Assembly: GCA_014706295.1 (NCBI GenBank)
Contig: JACSVZ010000008.1
Location: forward strand, 1,595,338-1,659,337
Source: Lycocorax pyrrhopterus obiensis
Lineage: Eukaryota; Chordata; Aves; Passeriformes; Paradisaeidae
Reading direction: 5' to 3'
Length of the DNA: 64,000 bases
This document shows positions 24,301 to 37,076 of this stretch, one piece after another (position 1 is the first letter of the stretch; each line of letters starts with the position of its first letter). Made by a program: the position numbers and the translations under genes. The notes below the pieces were generated by a model that was not told where the DNA came from, made no database searches, and saw nothing but the letters and a program-made list of their open reading frames with translations.

Positions 24301-25737
24301 CAAGCCTTACCCAACAGCCGTGAAATTTAAACTGGGCTTTAAATCCAGGGTTTATCACCTTGTGAATTCATTAAACAAAACCAGGAGCCTGTTAGAATTC
24401 AATGATACCCACAGACAGAAAGCTCTGTTGGGAAATAATTACATTTCATCAGCATGCAGAAGGGCCAGCTCAGTACAACCAAAAAGATTCCTCCAAACTT
24501 TCCCATCTTTTCCTGTAGGTAGAATAACTCCATCCTAAAAACCAACTCTCTTAAAGCATTTCTTTTATAATTTAAAAGCAAGCAGGTGACAGAGGTATCA
24601 CACACCCTGCAAACTGCTCTCATTACTGGAATTAATTTATCCTGTCTCCATTTTAGGGCAGATCCAAGGGCCAGTGATACTTGAGCACATCATTCTTTAT
24701 CCCTATTTTCCATCTAATTTATTCCCTAATTTATCTCCCCTTGATAGCAACACGTTCGTGTTGGAGACTGCAGACAGTGCTGATCAGCAACACAAAAATA
24801 CCCAACAATAAAATCATGGGGTTGGGTGAAAGAATCTGGATATAAATAAAGCCCCACATGGATAAAAACTTCAGTCAAGTGATGTCTTTCCTCTCCTGGG
24901 CCCCATCAGCTCAACAGCTTCTCATTTAACCCCAGGCTGCTATTTTAGAGTCTGCAACAAACTGCTTGGCACTGGCTTCCCCTGCCCAAGGATGTGAACA
25001 TGCCTGCAGATCAATATATTGATCCCTTTCCTAAATGCCATTCCATCTTTTTTACCTCCCATGCCCCGGGATCGATGGAAATGCAGCGCACAACACAGAT
25101 CATCCCCATGCCCCATCTCCAGCTGCAAGAAAGTGCCTGAATTTCACTGTCCAGTTTCCAGTTGGAGCTTTTGGATTCCTGGGGGCCCTTTGTGGAGACT
25201 TCCATGCTGCAACTGTGCTCCTGCCTTGCTGGGGGATCCCCGGGATGAGACGGGAAGGAGCAGCAGGGAATCCAATCCACCTCTGACTGCCCCAATTTAG
25301 ACAACACAGCACGGAATAAAAGGGATTGGAAACCCATCCGCTCCACTGGCAGCATTATCCTGGCTGGCTTTTGTTCTCTTAATCTTCGGGAGGCTCCTGG
25401 AATGCCCTCAGGCAGCACTCCCGTGCCAGGGCCTCCAGGAGCTCCAGCTGGCAGCAGAGCTGCTGGAGAGGGAGAGCACTTCCAAGTGTGGATACCGCCT
25501 GCCTGCATGGAACAAACCCTCCAAACCCTTCCTCTCCCACAGGAAAGCTCTCACTGCCCTCCTGCTGCATCTCCTTGGGACACCACCCCCCCAAATATTA
25601 CCAAAATCCTTATGGGAATCCCTTTGGAAGCCCAGCTTTCCCACTGAAAACAAAGCAGAGCGTGGAAATCTCTTGTCTGTGCCAGGAGTTATTCCTGGGA
25701 GTGTTGAGATTCATTGTTTTATCCCCCACATTGCTTG

Positions 25738-25885
25738 AATCCCCTGGATCCCTGGCAGTGTCCAAGGCCAGCTTGGATGGGGCTTGGAGCAAGCTGGGAC
25801 AGTGGAAGGTGTCCCTGCCCACAGAGGGGTGGAGTGGGATGAGATTTAAGACCCCTCCCAACCCGAACCACTCTGGAATTCTGAC
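25738..25885 (+). mobile_element. CR1 LINE, short 3' end
   Basis: Starts in CCCCTGGATCCCTGGCAGTG and ends CTCTGGAATTCTGAC. Confidence 0.88.
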
Positions 25886-27958
25886 AGTGAGCCCAGGCAC
25901 CCGATCCCGAGACCAAACCTCATGCTCAAAAATCCTGAGGGACCACAGTGGCTGAGCACCTTTTCCATGTCCTCCCTCTCCAGCTCCTCTGCTCCCACGA
26001 GCAGCAGGGTCAGATCTTGGGGTTTAAGGTAAAAATCTCTTGCTAAATTATTTTCCCTGGCTAAAATGGGAAGACGGCATTCAAAAGGGAAAGGGACGCC
26101 ACAAAACCTGTCATTTTATTCCAAATCCACTGCACCACTGCTTGCTCTGGTGGATTTTAGGTTTCTGTTGGAAATGAGTAAAAAACTTCCTGAAAAGCAG
26201 CTTTGTTCATCACTGGGTGAATTCTTGGGAGGGAAAACACACAGCACAATAAGGATTATCTTCCTTTACCAGGCTGTTCCCACCTAAACCAGGCCTTTAT
26301 GTACATTTTAACCACATTAAAGCTTCCACACAAAATTTATCCCCATTAACACCTCTCCCACACCCGCTGTGGTTTTATCCGCAGCGAAGCACAACGCACC
26401 AAAAGCTATTTCAGTTTTTAAAGAACATCCTCAAACCACACAGCTACACCCAAACTCTCATCACCATTATTTCAATAACCTCACTGGAGCCAGAAAACAA
26501 TTCCAAATGCCCCCATCTCTGTTTTTTATACCGTGGGATGGCATTTCCGATGGACATCTCTGTATCCATTTGCAGTTGTGAACATGAGGCTGCAGAAATA
26601 CACCCAGTATTTGGGCTATAAAGAAAAAGCTTTCTCCATCCAGGGATAAACAGCACAGGAAATGACAGAAGCAGTTTCTGTCACTCCAAGCAGGAATAAA
26701 TGATCCCAAGGCTTCAATAAATATTTTCATTTCCACACAACTTAGAAATGGCACTAATTTAGAAGCCAGAGAGCTTCTTGTGGCAATAACTTGTTGTATT
26801 TTACAGTTCTGTCGAAGCCAAAAATAGACCCAAGCTCGTGTTTGAGAAGATGATTGAGCCTTGAGGGCCCCCAGCTAAGCACAAAATGGATTTGGAAGGT
26901 ATTTGGGACTGATTGGAAATGTTCCACCCGTGCCTTTTAGGATGCAAAATGAAAAACAAGCACACAGGAAGGCGACGACAAAAAGCAGAGCAATAATTTA
27001 ATGATTTATCAAAACTGACTTAATTGCACTGAGGGATCCCAATGTTGTCCAAGGCTCCAAACCAGCTCTGATGTCTTATTAAATAATAGCAGGATGGGAA
27101 GGAACACGATTATTATGGGTATTTGGGTTCCCATGGTACCCAAAATGTCCTATTTTTCTGAAGCTTCTACTTAAGGAGCTCCCATTTTCTCTTGATATGG
27201 TTGCTACTGGAAAAAAGAAAAGGCAGATTTTCCACCTAAATTCCTGAAAAACACTTCCCAGTTCCTCTTTTATCTCCAGCTCCTGCTGGATCCAACCTCA
27301 GTGCAGCTAATATGAGACTTTATATTCAACTTCTAGATTAAAAAATCCTCTAATTCAGATTTGCTTCCTTCACTTGAGTCAGGAAAAACAGATATTACCA
27401 AAATAAGTGATGTTTTCTTCAAGAGACTGAATCCTCACCCACAAGACCCCCAACTGTTACAAAAACTTACAGCTTCAAACCCTCACATTAACACTATCCC
27501 CTATTTTTATGCCAGGTCACCAATTATTTCACTCAAGGGTTTAACTTGTAATTTTCCCCTTAATGGCCTTAAAATTTCCTCTGGGTGTGACAGTTTCCTC
27601 CACCTGGGCATCACTTGCTCAGCAAGTTTGAATTCTATTCCAAAATCAAGCATTTAAAAGCGTGGCAACATTGTTTTAACCCTGCAAATCTGTTACCAGC
27701 AAGTCTTCACAATGGCAAAAAACCAGCTTTTAATGGGCTATTTCTAAATGAAAAAGTCTTTTCAGTTATTTAGAACAGAGAAGAAAACAATTCCAATATT
27801 TTAAAGCCCCACAGTGTGAATTTGTAGCCGCAAACGGAGAGTTTGCACTTAAACCTGAGATATTTGGATGGGTTTTTGTCTAAGGCACGATTATTTTGTG
27901 CTCTTTCCTCATTGTCTGGACAATTTGGGTACAAAAAGAAACAATTTTAATGACTTAC

Positions 27959-28087
27959 CCTTACTTGACCAACAAAAGTATTGGCTTCCTCTTCCTGCAC
28001 AGAGAGGTTTTTGGGCAGAAACATGTCAAAAACTGGTCCGTTGTCATTGACATCTGTCACCACGATATTGACAGTGGCAGTGGAGGT
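27959..28087 (-). CDS. PCDH15: PCDH15 internal exon 5 of 8 (EC6 end, EC6-EC7 linker, EC7 start)
   Basis: The acceptor is TGCCTAG|ACC and the exon has 43 codons in phase 0: [20 protein letters not shown], then [20 protein letters not shown], then [13 protein letters not shown] is a canonical DxNDN linker, so the EC6-EC7 joint should bind calcium fully. The EEE motif a few residues later is the typical N-terminal glutamate cluster of the next repeat. Two donors lie in tandem, GTAAGG and six bases later GTAAGT. The downstream one is the better match and gives QVR|ATDADAG, which agrees with mammals (QVK|ATDPDAG). Use of the upstream donor would drop two residues (VR) in frame. Confidence 0.96.
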
Positions 28088-28867
28088 CTAGGCAGAAAAA
28101 GAACATTTGGAAGAAATTCTCTTTATTTTACAGCTTCCCAGGTGATGACTCTACTGTTACTTATTAGACAGAATCTCAGGTAAGCAGATTATCAATGGTT
28201 TTTAACATGTTTTTGGGAAAAAGGAAGCATTTCTAGAGTTCATTTGGAATTTTTAGACGACAAAACAAGCTCGAGACCGACTCATATGTTAGAGATGTGT
28301 GATAAGTACCAGATATCTTTCCTTTTTTATACAGTATTTTAAGGATTTGAGGAGTTTTTGTTGTGAGTGGGGGGAAAATCTGGAAATACCAAAATTTGCC
28401 AGAACGCGAAAAGGAAGTTCAGTGATTTATCAATCAAAATATGCCACAGAGATAATTAACTGAGGTGATGAGGCAGCACAATCATCCTGTGTCACCCTCC
28501 CGTGTCATCCTTCCTCCACCCCACCCTCATGTTCTGCTTTGCAGCCCAATTTTAACATCCCAGGAGGTGGGAACAGAAGAATCAACTGCATTTAATATAA
28601 AATGCCAACAAAATCTGTCTGTGCTACCTTTGGAGATTTCCTGTCCCGATGGAACAGGTGGAGAGGGAAACACTTTGTTGGATTGAGTCACATCCCTTTT
28701 CTCTGCTCCCACAGACTGAGAGCTCCAGACCGAAACCCCGCGTTGTTGCATTTCAGAAATTGTTCTGTTTAATATATTGATTTTTAAATCAATTCATCCA
28801 ACTCAGTGTCTTAAATCTTAAATCTTTCTTGTGTCTTCTGGTACTTTGCACCAAACTCCACTGAGGG

Positions 28868-29353
28868 AAATTTGGGCCCTCCTGGCCAGAGAGCCCTGGA
28901 GGGGCTGGAGCGTGTCCAGGGCAGGGAACGGAGCTGGGAAGGGGCTGGAGCCCCAGGAGCAGCTGAGGGAGCTGGGAAAGGGGCTCAGCCTGGAGCAAAG
29001 GAGGCTCAGGGGGGACCTTGTGGCTCTGCACAACTCCCTGACAGGAGGGGGCAGCCGGGGGGGGTCGGGCTCTGCTCCCAGGGAACAGGGACAGGACAAG
29101 GGGAAAGGGCCTCAGGCTGGGCCAGGGGAGGCTCAGGTTGGACAGCAGCAGGAATTTCTGCATGGAAAGGGTGCTCAGGCCTTGGCAGGGGCTGCCCAGG
29201 AGGTTTGGAGTGCCCATGCCTGGAGGTGTCCAAGGAAGGGCTGGAGGTGGCACTCAGTGCTCTGGGCTGGGGACAAGGTGGGCATCGGGCACAGCTTGGA
29301 CTTGATGACCTTGGAGGTCGTTTCCATCCATAACAATTCCATGATTCCATGAA
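28868..29353 (+). mobile_element. CR1 LINE 3' fragment, 0.49 kb
   Basis: Begins in TTGGGCCCTCCTGGCC and ends ATTCCATGATTCCATG; same sub-type as 51722-52240 but in the opposite orientation. Confidence 0.92.
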
Positions 29354-31130
29354 ATGTTTACGACAGGACAGTCACAGCAATCATACAGTGGAGATGTGAC
29401 CTCAGAAGAAACCCCTTGCTTTAGGCACAGCAAACCTGTTTGAAAGTGGCACCTCACAGGCTTCATAAAGAAACCTGCAACCATCTTCCCTTGACAAAAA
29501 CCCCAAACCAGCAAAATCAAGAAAGAAAGGAAAAACCAAACCAACCCCCCCCCAAAAAAGTCCAAATGGAGGCCTGCATCTCCTGGCGTGCTACTCGTGC
29601 TGGAATCAGGCTCCTCCCAGCTCCAGACACAGCTGGTGTATCTACAGGAGATCCCAAAAGCTCCAGAAAATAACTCCTTTCTACTTAAAAGGTCACAAAT
29701 CCAGAGGGTTTTGAACCAAGCCAGCACAAGGTGCTTCCAGGCTGGCAGCCTCTGCTTGCTGAGCCCCAGTTATTCGCTCGTTGTTCCCGAAACTGCCATT
29801 CCCACACGGAAAATGCACTTTCTACCCTGCTGTCCACACAAAAGCCACTCCAGAACGTTTGCTCTGCTGTGATGCATGCTGAATGTAAACCAGCTTTTCC
29901 AAAGGGAACCCAATTCCATGAAATTCAGGGAAATAAACAGCCTCACTTTTAATAAACTGAGGCACCGTGGTGTTAAGTAACAATGGCTTAAGGCAGGAAT
30001 TCCCATTTGGAAAAGATTTCTTTTCATTCCAGCTAATTTTCACAGGCTGGGGTTGATCATCTGCAGCATTACTTCTCTTTGAGAGGATTTTAGAAGGAGA
30101 AAGACAGGGAAGAAGGAAAAGAAACTTTTGGAATTGTTCCCCAACTCTTATTTAAGGATTTTCAGTAGTTTTCACATTCTTTACTCATCTTAAGCACCCT
30201 CCCTGCCAGCCAACACACTCAGGCCGGTGCTCCACTTACCATGTTTAAATATCCACTTCTGAATTTAAAAGGCAAGATTTTTTGCAAAGAAAAAATACTT
30301 TGCACGGGAAAAAAACCACCTTCTTGAGATACCAAACAGGAAAATCAGTTTTGAAAATGTTACAAAATCTTCTTGCTAAACTCACAAGGGTGCCGAAATA
30401 AGATCCTGTGAGAAGAGCAACATTTCAAGTAATCCCTGGTTTTATATTAGTCACAGTTTAGAAAATTATCAGATGTGAATAGATTCAGAATTCACCATAA
30501 TAAGAGCAATATTTCAAATAATCTTCCCTTTTTATTAATCGCAATTTAGCAAATGATCAAAAGTGGGTGAAACCACAAGGAGCATTCAAAGCAGACTCTG
30601 GGTTAGCAGCAACACCAAAAACTGGGTTTTCTTCCTTAAAATCAGTAACAGACTCTGAAACTGAGAAAGGAAATGGGAACACTCCAAAATCTCCCTATTT
30701 CACCTGAATACAGGAACGTTTGTTATCTCTGTTATCTCAGCAATGCCCCCCTCCAACACGAAGTGGGAGTCACCTGTGTGTCTTTGAGAGCAGCACTTCT
30801 CCCATCACCATCACAAAGTGCCGTGATCGAAGATTATTAACCAAAATCCGAGTTTTTCTATCCCCATTAGATGGCTCCAAAGATTTGTTGAAGCTCCCAG
30901 CCTCGGGCTGATGTGCTGTTCTGAAACAGCCTTTATTTGCCAACCCGAATGAATTACAGGGACTTCTCCTGAACTGCAGCACGGAGCAGGAACAGGAACA
31001 ACATCAGCATCCCTGCTGGGAATCAGGGAAAAGTCACCAGCCACCAAAATCCCATTGACAAAATAATCATTGTCCGTGTTCAGGGATAAACCAGACTCTC
31101 TTTTCAGCCTGACACTGGATCAGAAAATAC

Positions 31131-31316
31131 GGAAGGGTGGGCAGGCCCTGGCACAGGGTGCCCAGAGAAGCTGTGGCTGCCCCTGGATCCCTGGCAGAGC
31201 CCAAGGCCAGGTTGGACATTGGGGCTTGGAGCAGCCTGGGACAGTGGAAGGTGTCTCTGTGTGGGACTGGATGGGTTTTAAGATCCCTTCCAACCCAAAC
31301 CATTCCATGATTTTTA
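31131..31316 (+). mobile_element. CR1 LINE 3' fragment, left arm of an inverted pair
   Basis: Ends ACCATTCCATGATTTTTATG; the inverted copy starts two bases later. Confidence 0.9.
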
Positions 31317-31317
31317 T

Positions 31318-31606
31318 GTGACCTCAAAGCCCATCCAGCCCCACCCCCTGCCATGGGCAGGGACACCTTCCACCGTCCCAGGCTGCTCCAAGCCCCAATG
31401 TCCAGCCTGGCCTTGGACACTGCCAGGGATCCAGGGGCAGCCACAGCTTCTCTGGGCACCCTGTGCCAGGGCCTGCCCACCCTCCCAGGGAACAATTCCT
31501 TCCCAATATCCCATCCATCCCTGCCCTCTGGCACTGGGAAGCCATTCCCTGTGTCCTGGCCCTCCATCCCTTGTCAAGAGTCTCTCTCCATCTTCCCTGG
31601 ACAGTG
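31318..31606 (-). mobile_element. CR1 LINE 3' fragment, right arm of an inverted pair
   Basis: Starts at ACCTCAAAGCCCATCCAGCC (its 3' side) and runs to TCTCTCCATCTTCCCTGG. The terminal part of its 3' end is missing. Confidence 0.9.
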
Positions 31607-32865
31607 AATTCACAAATTTCTTAAAGAATTATGAAAAGTTGCCGAGGTTTTGTAGAGGATGCTAAAGGAGGCACTGAAACAGGAAAAAAAGGTCTTCACA
31701 AATATTTCTATTTAAATACCACTAAAATTCTTTAAAGAAGTGGTTCCCCAAAATACTGAGACACCCCTAATTCACTACTGGTTTTCCATGGATACTCCTC
31801 ATGCAAATCCAACACAGGAAGGTTTGAAAACTGCTTTGGCTGGTTTAAAACAAGGCTTTTCTACAGCAGAATCATCAGGCAGGGTTTGGAAAGGAATCCT
31901 AAACCTATTCCTGGAAATTCAGCCAGGGGAAAAACCATCTCAGCCTTATATCAGGCGTTTCCTATTCATTACTGCAGAAACCCTGCTTACTTTGCTTTTA
32001 TAATAAACATAACTCAAACAAAAGATCCACAGCAGCAATTTATGTCTTTCTTAGGGGCCCTCAAATAGTTCTTACATAGATAATTCTTCCCTAAGCAATA
32101 ATTGTAAAATTTACATCGCCTGCACAAATCCTAAGGATGCCAGGCCCTGATAAATGTTATGGATGATAAATTTGAAGGAAATTCCACTTTGTTCTTATTT
32201 TCTTTGTGCCTTGTCATTTAAATTGAAGTTGGGAATTGATGAGAGCGTTCTGTGCCTTGGAGAGGAAACATTCTTAGCTCTGATGTCGAGCAAGTTTATT
32301 CATTTGGACAAACTCTAAGACAAACCTGTCACGTTGAGAGATAATGTTTGCAAATAATAAAATCGGAGGTGAAGCCCTTATTTGATCAAAAAAGAAATGG
32401 TAAACAATGCTGCTGATCTACATATCAGGATTTATTGATACGCATCTCAAGAAAATGATATTGGAGTGGTGATAGAATTAACGATTCCATGATTCTGTTT
32501 CCAGACTTTCTTTCCTTCCATGAGAAGTTTGAAAGAAGTATCTCCCAGCCCTCTCCACCTCTCCAAGCTATAAAGAGGAAATTTTGCAAAGAAAATCTCT
32601 GCAAAGAAATTTTGGAGAGAAGACCCTGAGGTGAAGGGAAGGGTAATTCTGGAGCTTGTCAATAATTACACTAATGAGAAAAAATCCCAATAAGCCTGGA
32701 GACGAGACTAAGAGAAAAACTGTCAAAACACCGAAATAAAGCCCAAAGGGAAACTCCCGAAATGAAAAGCGCTCACACATCCCAAAAGATAACAGGAAAT
32801 ATGAGTACTTCAAGGGGAAAGGAAGAGAAAATCATGGACATTGAAGGAACATCCTTGACTAAAAA

Positions 32866-33212
32866 CACATGGAATTGTTTGGCTTGGAAAAGCCCTCTAA
32901 GACCAGCAAGTCCAACCCTTCCCCAGCACCGCCAAGGCCACCAGTGGCCCACATCCCCAAGGGCCACATCCCTATGGCTTTCAACACCTCCAGGCATGGG
33001 GACTCCACCACTGCCATGAGTGCCTGTTCCAAGGCCTGAGCACCCTTTCCATGCAGAAATTCCTGCTGCTGTCCAACCTGAGCCTCCCCCGGCCCAGCCT
33101 GAGGCCGTTTCCCCTTGTCCTGTCCCTGTTCCCTGGGAGCAGAGCCCGACCCCCCCCTGGCTGCCCCCTCCTGTCAGGGAGTTGTGCAGAGCCACAAGGT
33201 CCCCCCTCAACT
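32866..33212 (-). mobile_element. CR1 LINE 3' fragment
   Basis: ACACATGGAATTGTTTGGCT at the 3' side; the distal half is of the GGACAGCAGCAGGAATTTCT sub-type. Confidence 0.88.
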
Positions 33213-33976
33213 TCCTCTTAATGGGAATTTATTCATTTGTATCCCTTATTTAGGAATTACAATCTGCTCCAAATCTTGCATTGAAAACTGTGATCAATCT
33301 ATCGCTTTATGAGAATTCCTTAATTGACCCCTTCCCTTTTAGCACATGGAATCAAAGCCTTCATAGGGAATATGATCCATGCTAAGCCACACAAGCACTG
33401 AAAGGTGGGGAGGCTCCTAAAGCTTGCCCTAATAAAAGAGCTGCTGCAGGAAGAAAAGCCTTCTCTCCAAGAGGAGTAAACCCAGCTGGACAAATTCCTC
33501 TCATGCAAACTGGAATTCACAAATCAGCTGGAATTTGTAAGGATTTCTTATACAAAATACAGAGCTTTTCAGGAAAAGAAAAATAGGCACTGTCTCTAAT
33601 TACGGCTTGGAAATAAAATAATTTGAGTTCTTTAGAGGAGGAAGATCAAATCATGGATCTGTGTATATTGTTCCCTTTCATGTCTTTAGAAATATTTCTT
33701 CTTGCTTCTTTCTTGCTGGATAATGGAACTTGTGTGAAGTGGAGACAGGTAATATTGCAAGGAGTAACAGAAAAATTACTGTAATTAATGAATTCTCTGT
33801 CTGCTACTCAAGAAGCAAATCTTTGTTTAAATTACCTTGATCCAGGGCTACCTGTTTGCTCTAAGGAAGGGAATTAATTCAAGTGTCATGGGAGACAGAG
33901 GCTCAGAATTATTAATGATCTTCTAAGATGGCCAAAATCCTCAAGTCTGACTTCCAGGATTAAACACAATGCACAG

Positions 33977-34180
33977 AAGTCACAGAATTCTGGAATGGTT
34001 TGGATTGGAAGGACCCTAAAGCCCATCCAGTGCCACCCCTGCCATGGGCAGGGACACCTTCCACTGTCCCAGGCTGCTCCAAGCCCCAATGTCCAGCCTG
34101 GCCTTGGGCACTGCCAGGGATCCAGGGGCAGCCACAGCTTCTCTGGGCACCCTGTGCCAGGGCCTGCTCGCCCTCCCGGG
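33977..34180 (-). mobile_element. CR1 LINE 3' fragment
   Basis: GGATCCCTGGCAGTG sub-type; breaks off at GCCTGCTCGCCCTCCCGGG. Confidence 0.9.
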
Positions 34181-36007
34181 AGGAGATGAGGCTTCTTTAG
34201 GCTCCCTCAGTTCCCTGTGGTTCCCACTTCTTTTCAATTGTTGCTTCTTCCCGAGACCTTCGAGGAACGGCAGAGTTCTGCATCCAGTTTGATCCCTGCC
34301 TTCAGTGCCCAGAGCACTGGGTTCTCTCTCCTAAGGGTCATCTGATGGTACCTCTGTCTCCTCAGGAAACGTGGCCCCAAACCATTCCTAGGTGCTGCAG
34401 GGCTAAAATGATCCCTGGTTTTCCCTGAAGTGTTCATTGCAGAAGGAATGGGCACACTCAGATTAAGGGGGTAGATCTTGGATTCGTGGCTTTCAGAGAA
34501 ACCCTCCCAGAGCCAGGTCCCCTCTGATCTTCCCAATCCAGTGAATCTTGGGATTTACCCTGAACAGCTGGATGGACAACAGCTTCTCCTGGACTTCCAA
34601 TGGCCTTTGGTGGCTGAGTCTTCTAAGACAAAAAGAAGAATCTGAACCCTACCAGTAATTTCTGAGTACCCCAAAGTGACCATGACCACAACACACCCTT
34701 GTGCTCCTTCAGCCAAGTTAAAAAGGGAGCTTGGACCTGGAGGTTGGGAACACCCCCTGGATGATTGATAACTTTTAAGAGCACCAAATTCCTAATTCCC
34801 AAATGGATTTGTAAACTAGGCACTGAGCTGCTCTGCTTTGCCAGGTAGAAAATCCCATTTCTGCAGTGCTGGCTGAGTACTTTCAGGATGAGACATTTGT
34901 ATTTGGAGGTTGGAATTGCCCTTATATCACACAAGACACTCTAAGAAAACACAATGGAGCTCCTGCTTCACCTCTCTAAATCAACTGACACACACAAGCC
35001 AAAAATCAAGGGCACAGAAGGCTTTTTCTTTCTTCTGACAAAAGCCACGTGTATTTATTTCAAACTTCTCCCTCCGAAAGGTGAAGACAGGAATTCTCTC
35101 TCGCTTTGGAAACGCATCCAAACACCCCCCAGTTTGTGAACACAACTCGAGCTTGGAATGTGTTGTTTCCTTCGCACGCCGCCCTGCCCATCTGCAGCTA
35201 AAAGCCCATTACTTGGGAAATAAAAGCATTTTCCTGCCTGCTCAATGAATGCATCCTTAATTGTTTGTCGTGCCGGATTGTTAATGGTGACAGGTCGTGT
35301 TTTCCCAAGAAAACCTACAAGCCTGTTAATGCTCCAGGTCATAACTCAGAACAACAATAATTTGGGAACAGCAGCCAAGCATTTTAAGCAATCAAGAGCA
35401 TTCCAAGGTAGGGAACAGTGGTGGAAGCACGGAACACTCCATGGAAGGCCGTGGTGCTAGGTGAGGGCATAAGGGGCTCTGGATTCATTTTGATGGAATT
35501 AGCAGTCCCCCAAAGTCAAATGGTGTCACACCATGACTGTCACCACACCACGTGAATGAGTTAAATCAGCCTTGGGGCTTAGAAAAGAGAAACCTCAACT
35601 ACTCAGTGCCACAGCAGTGTTGTCAAACCTCTCCAAGGTTAAACCTTTGGTAATGACAGAAAAAGGAGCAAGAAAAAAGGCCCAAAACCTTAAACCCCCC
35701 AAAAAATTAAGGTGTGTAGGACCACAGACTTTCCAAATGCAAAAATGAGCTCAACAGACTTCATAGATGATGATGATGATTATGGGGGTTGGATATAGAT
35801 TCCTCTAAAGGACATCAGGGATGAAAAGGAGAGCCAATACCACATTGTATCCTTGTACTACTCCAATATCCCATGGATTTTAGGGCAGGCACAGAGCACT
35901 GGCCTGCCCTGATTGCAGCTGTGGAGGGAAAAAAGTCCTGTCCCTAAAAGATGAAGAATCAAGGAACTGATGGGTTTGGAAAGGCAATAGCGAGATGTCT
36001 TCTCCAG

Positions 36008-36262
36008 TATGAGAGGAAACAGCCTTGAGTTGTGCCAGGGGATGATCAGCTTCGATATGAAGGAAAATTTCTTCCTCAAAAGCATTGTGAAACACTGGGA
36101 CAACTTCCCAGGGAAGTTGTGGAGTCCCCGTGCCTGGAAGTGTTTGAGACACATGTGGATGTGGCACCTGAGGACATGTTTAGTGGTGGAGCTGGCTGAT
36201 GGTTGGATTTGATGATCTCAGAGGTCTCTTCCAACTTCAAGGATTCTGTGATCTCCATAACT
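36008..36262 (+). mobile_element. CR1 LINE 3' fragment, old
   Basis: Diverged copy from GAAACAGCCTTGAGTTGTGC to CAAGGATTCTGTGATC. Confidence 0.85.
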
Positions 36263-37076
36263 ATGGGAAAGGCATCCAGAGGAAATGCTGCTCCCCAAAA
36301 GGGTGGGGCTGGGGCTGCTGGACCCCAAGCAGAAGCACAAGCTCATGTGGGAGGTGTCCTGCTGTCCTCCAGACTCCTGGAGATACCAGAATGGGAAGAA
36401 AGATGCATTTCAACGTTTCTCCCTGGGCCAAGGAAGATCCCGTCAGGGCTGGAGGTGCCCAAAGAGCCTTGCTTATCTCCATGGAGAACAACATCCCTGG
36501 TTTTATGAGAACAAGAGAGTCATCACCTTGAGACAGAAAGCTTTCAAAGCAGCCTGGGATAAATTTCTCCCTGAAAGCATCAACAATTTCCAAGCATAGC
36601 GACCTTTCCCAGCTGAGGTATTCCAGCATTTTATACGCTATTGTTTAAAAATTCATGAGCAGAGGTTTTGCCCCTTTGCTTTCATGTCATAATGGCTAAA
36701 AAAAATCTTTGTTCACGCAGAGTTTGGCTGGGAAATACTGTGGATAATGAAACTCTGGAGTGCTGGTCCCAATTTCTGAACCAGTATTACTGAGTAAAGT
36801 TACAAACACTGAACTTACTTAGGTGAGTAGGAAAGGCCAATAAAAATGTTCCCTCTGTGAGGGCTTTTTGGGAATGCATAAATCCTTGAAAGGTGTGGAT
36901 TAAATAACCACATTTAAATTGTCAGTGCCTGAGGAACATCAGCTCTTGAGATCTCATGCAAAAGGAATTTATCTGGTGATCCTCTGACTGTTGTTCACTA
37001 AACCAAGCCACAGAAATGCACAAATGCCATTTTCCATGTTGTAACTGAGGAGGAAAGTTCTCCTGGACTGGGTTTG

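Larger units (their letters stand above)
15625..27958 (-). other. PCDH15: PCDH15 intron between exons 5 and 6
   Basis: 12.3 kb with CR1 pieces at 15912-16172, 17451-18342, 19427-20060, 21336-21730, 22497-22645, about 24128-24300 and 25738-25885, and a 21-bp tandem repeat at 23513-23581. The stretch 16640-16980 is A/T-rich, repeat-free and dense in homeodomain/octamer-like motifs. Other gaps (18343-19426, 20061-21335, 22646-24127, 25886-27958) show nothing I can name. Confidence 0.85.
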
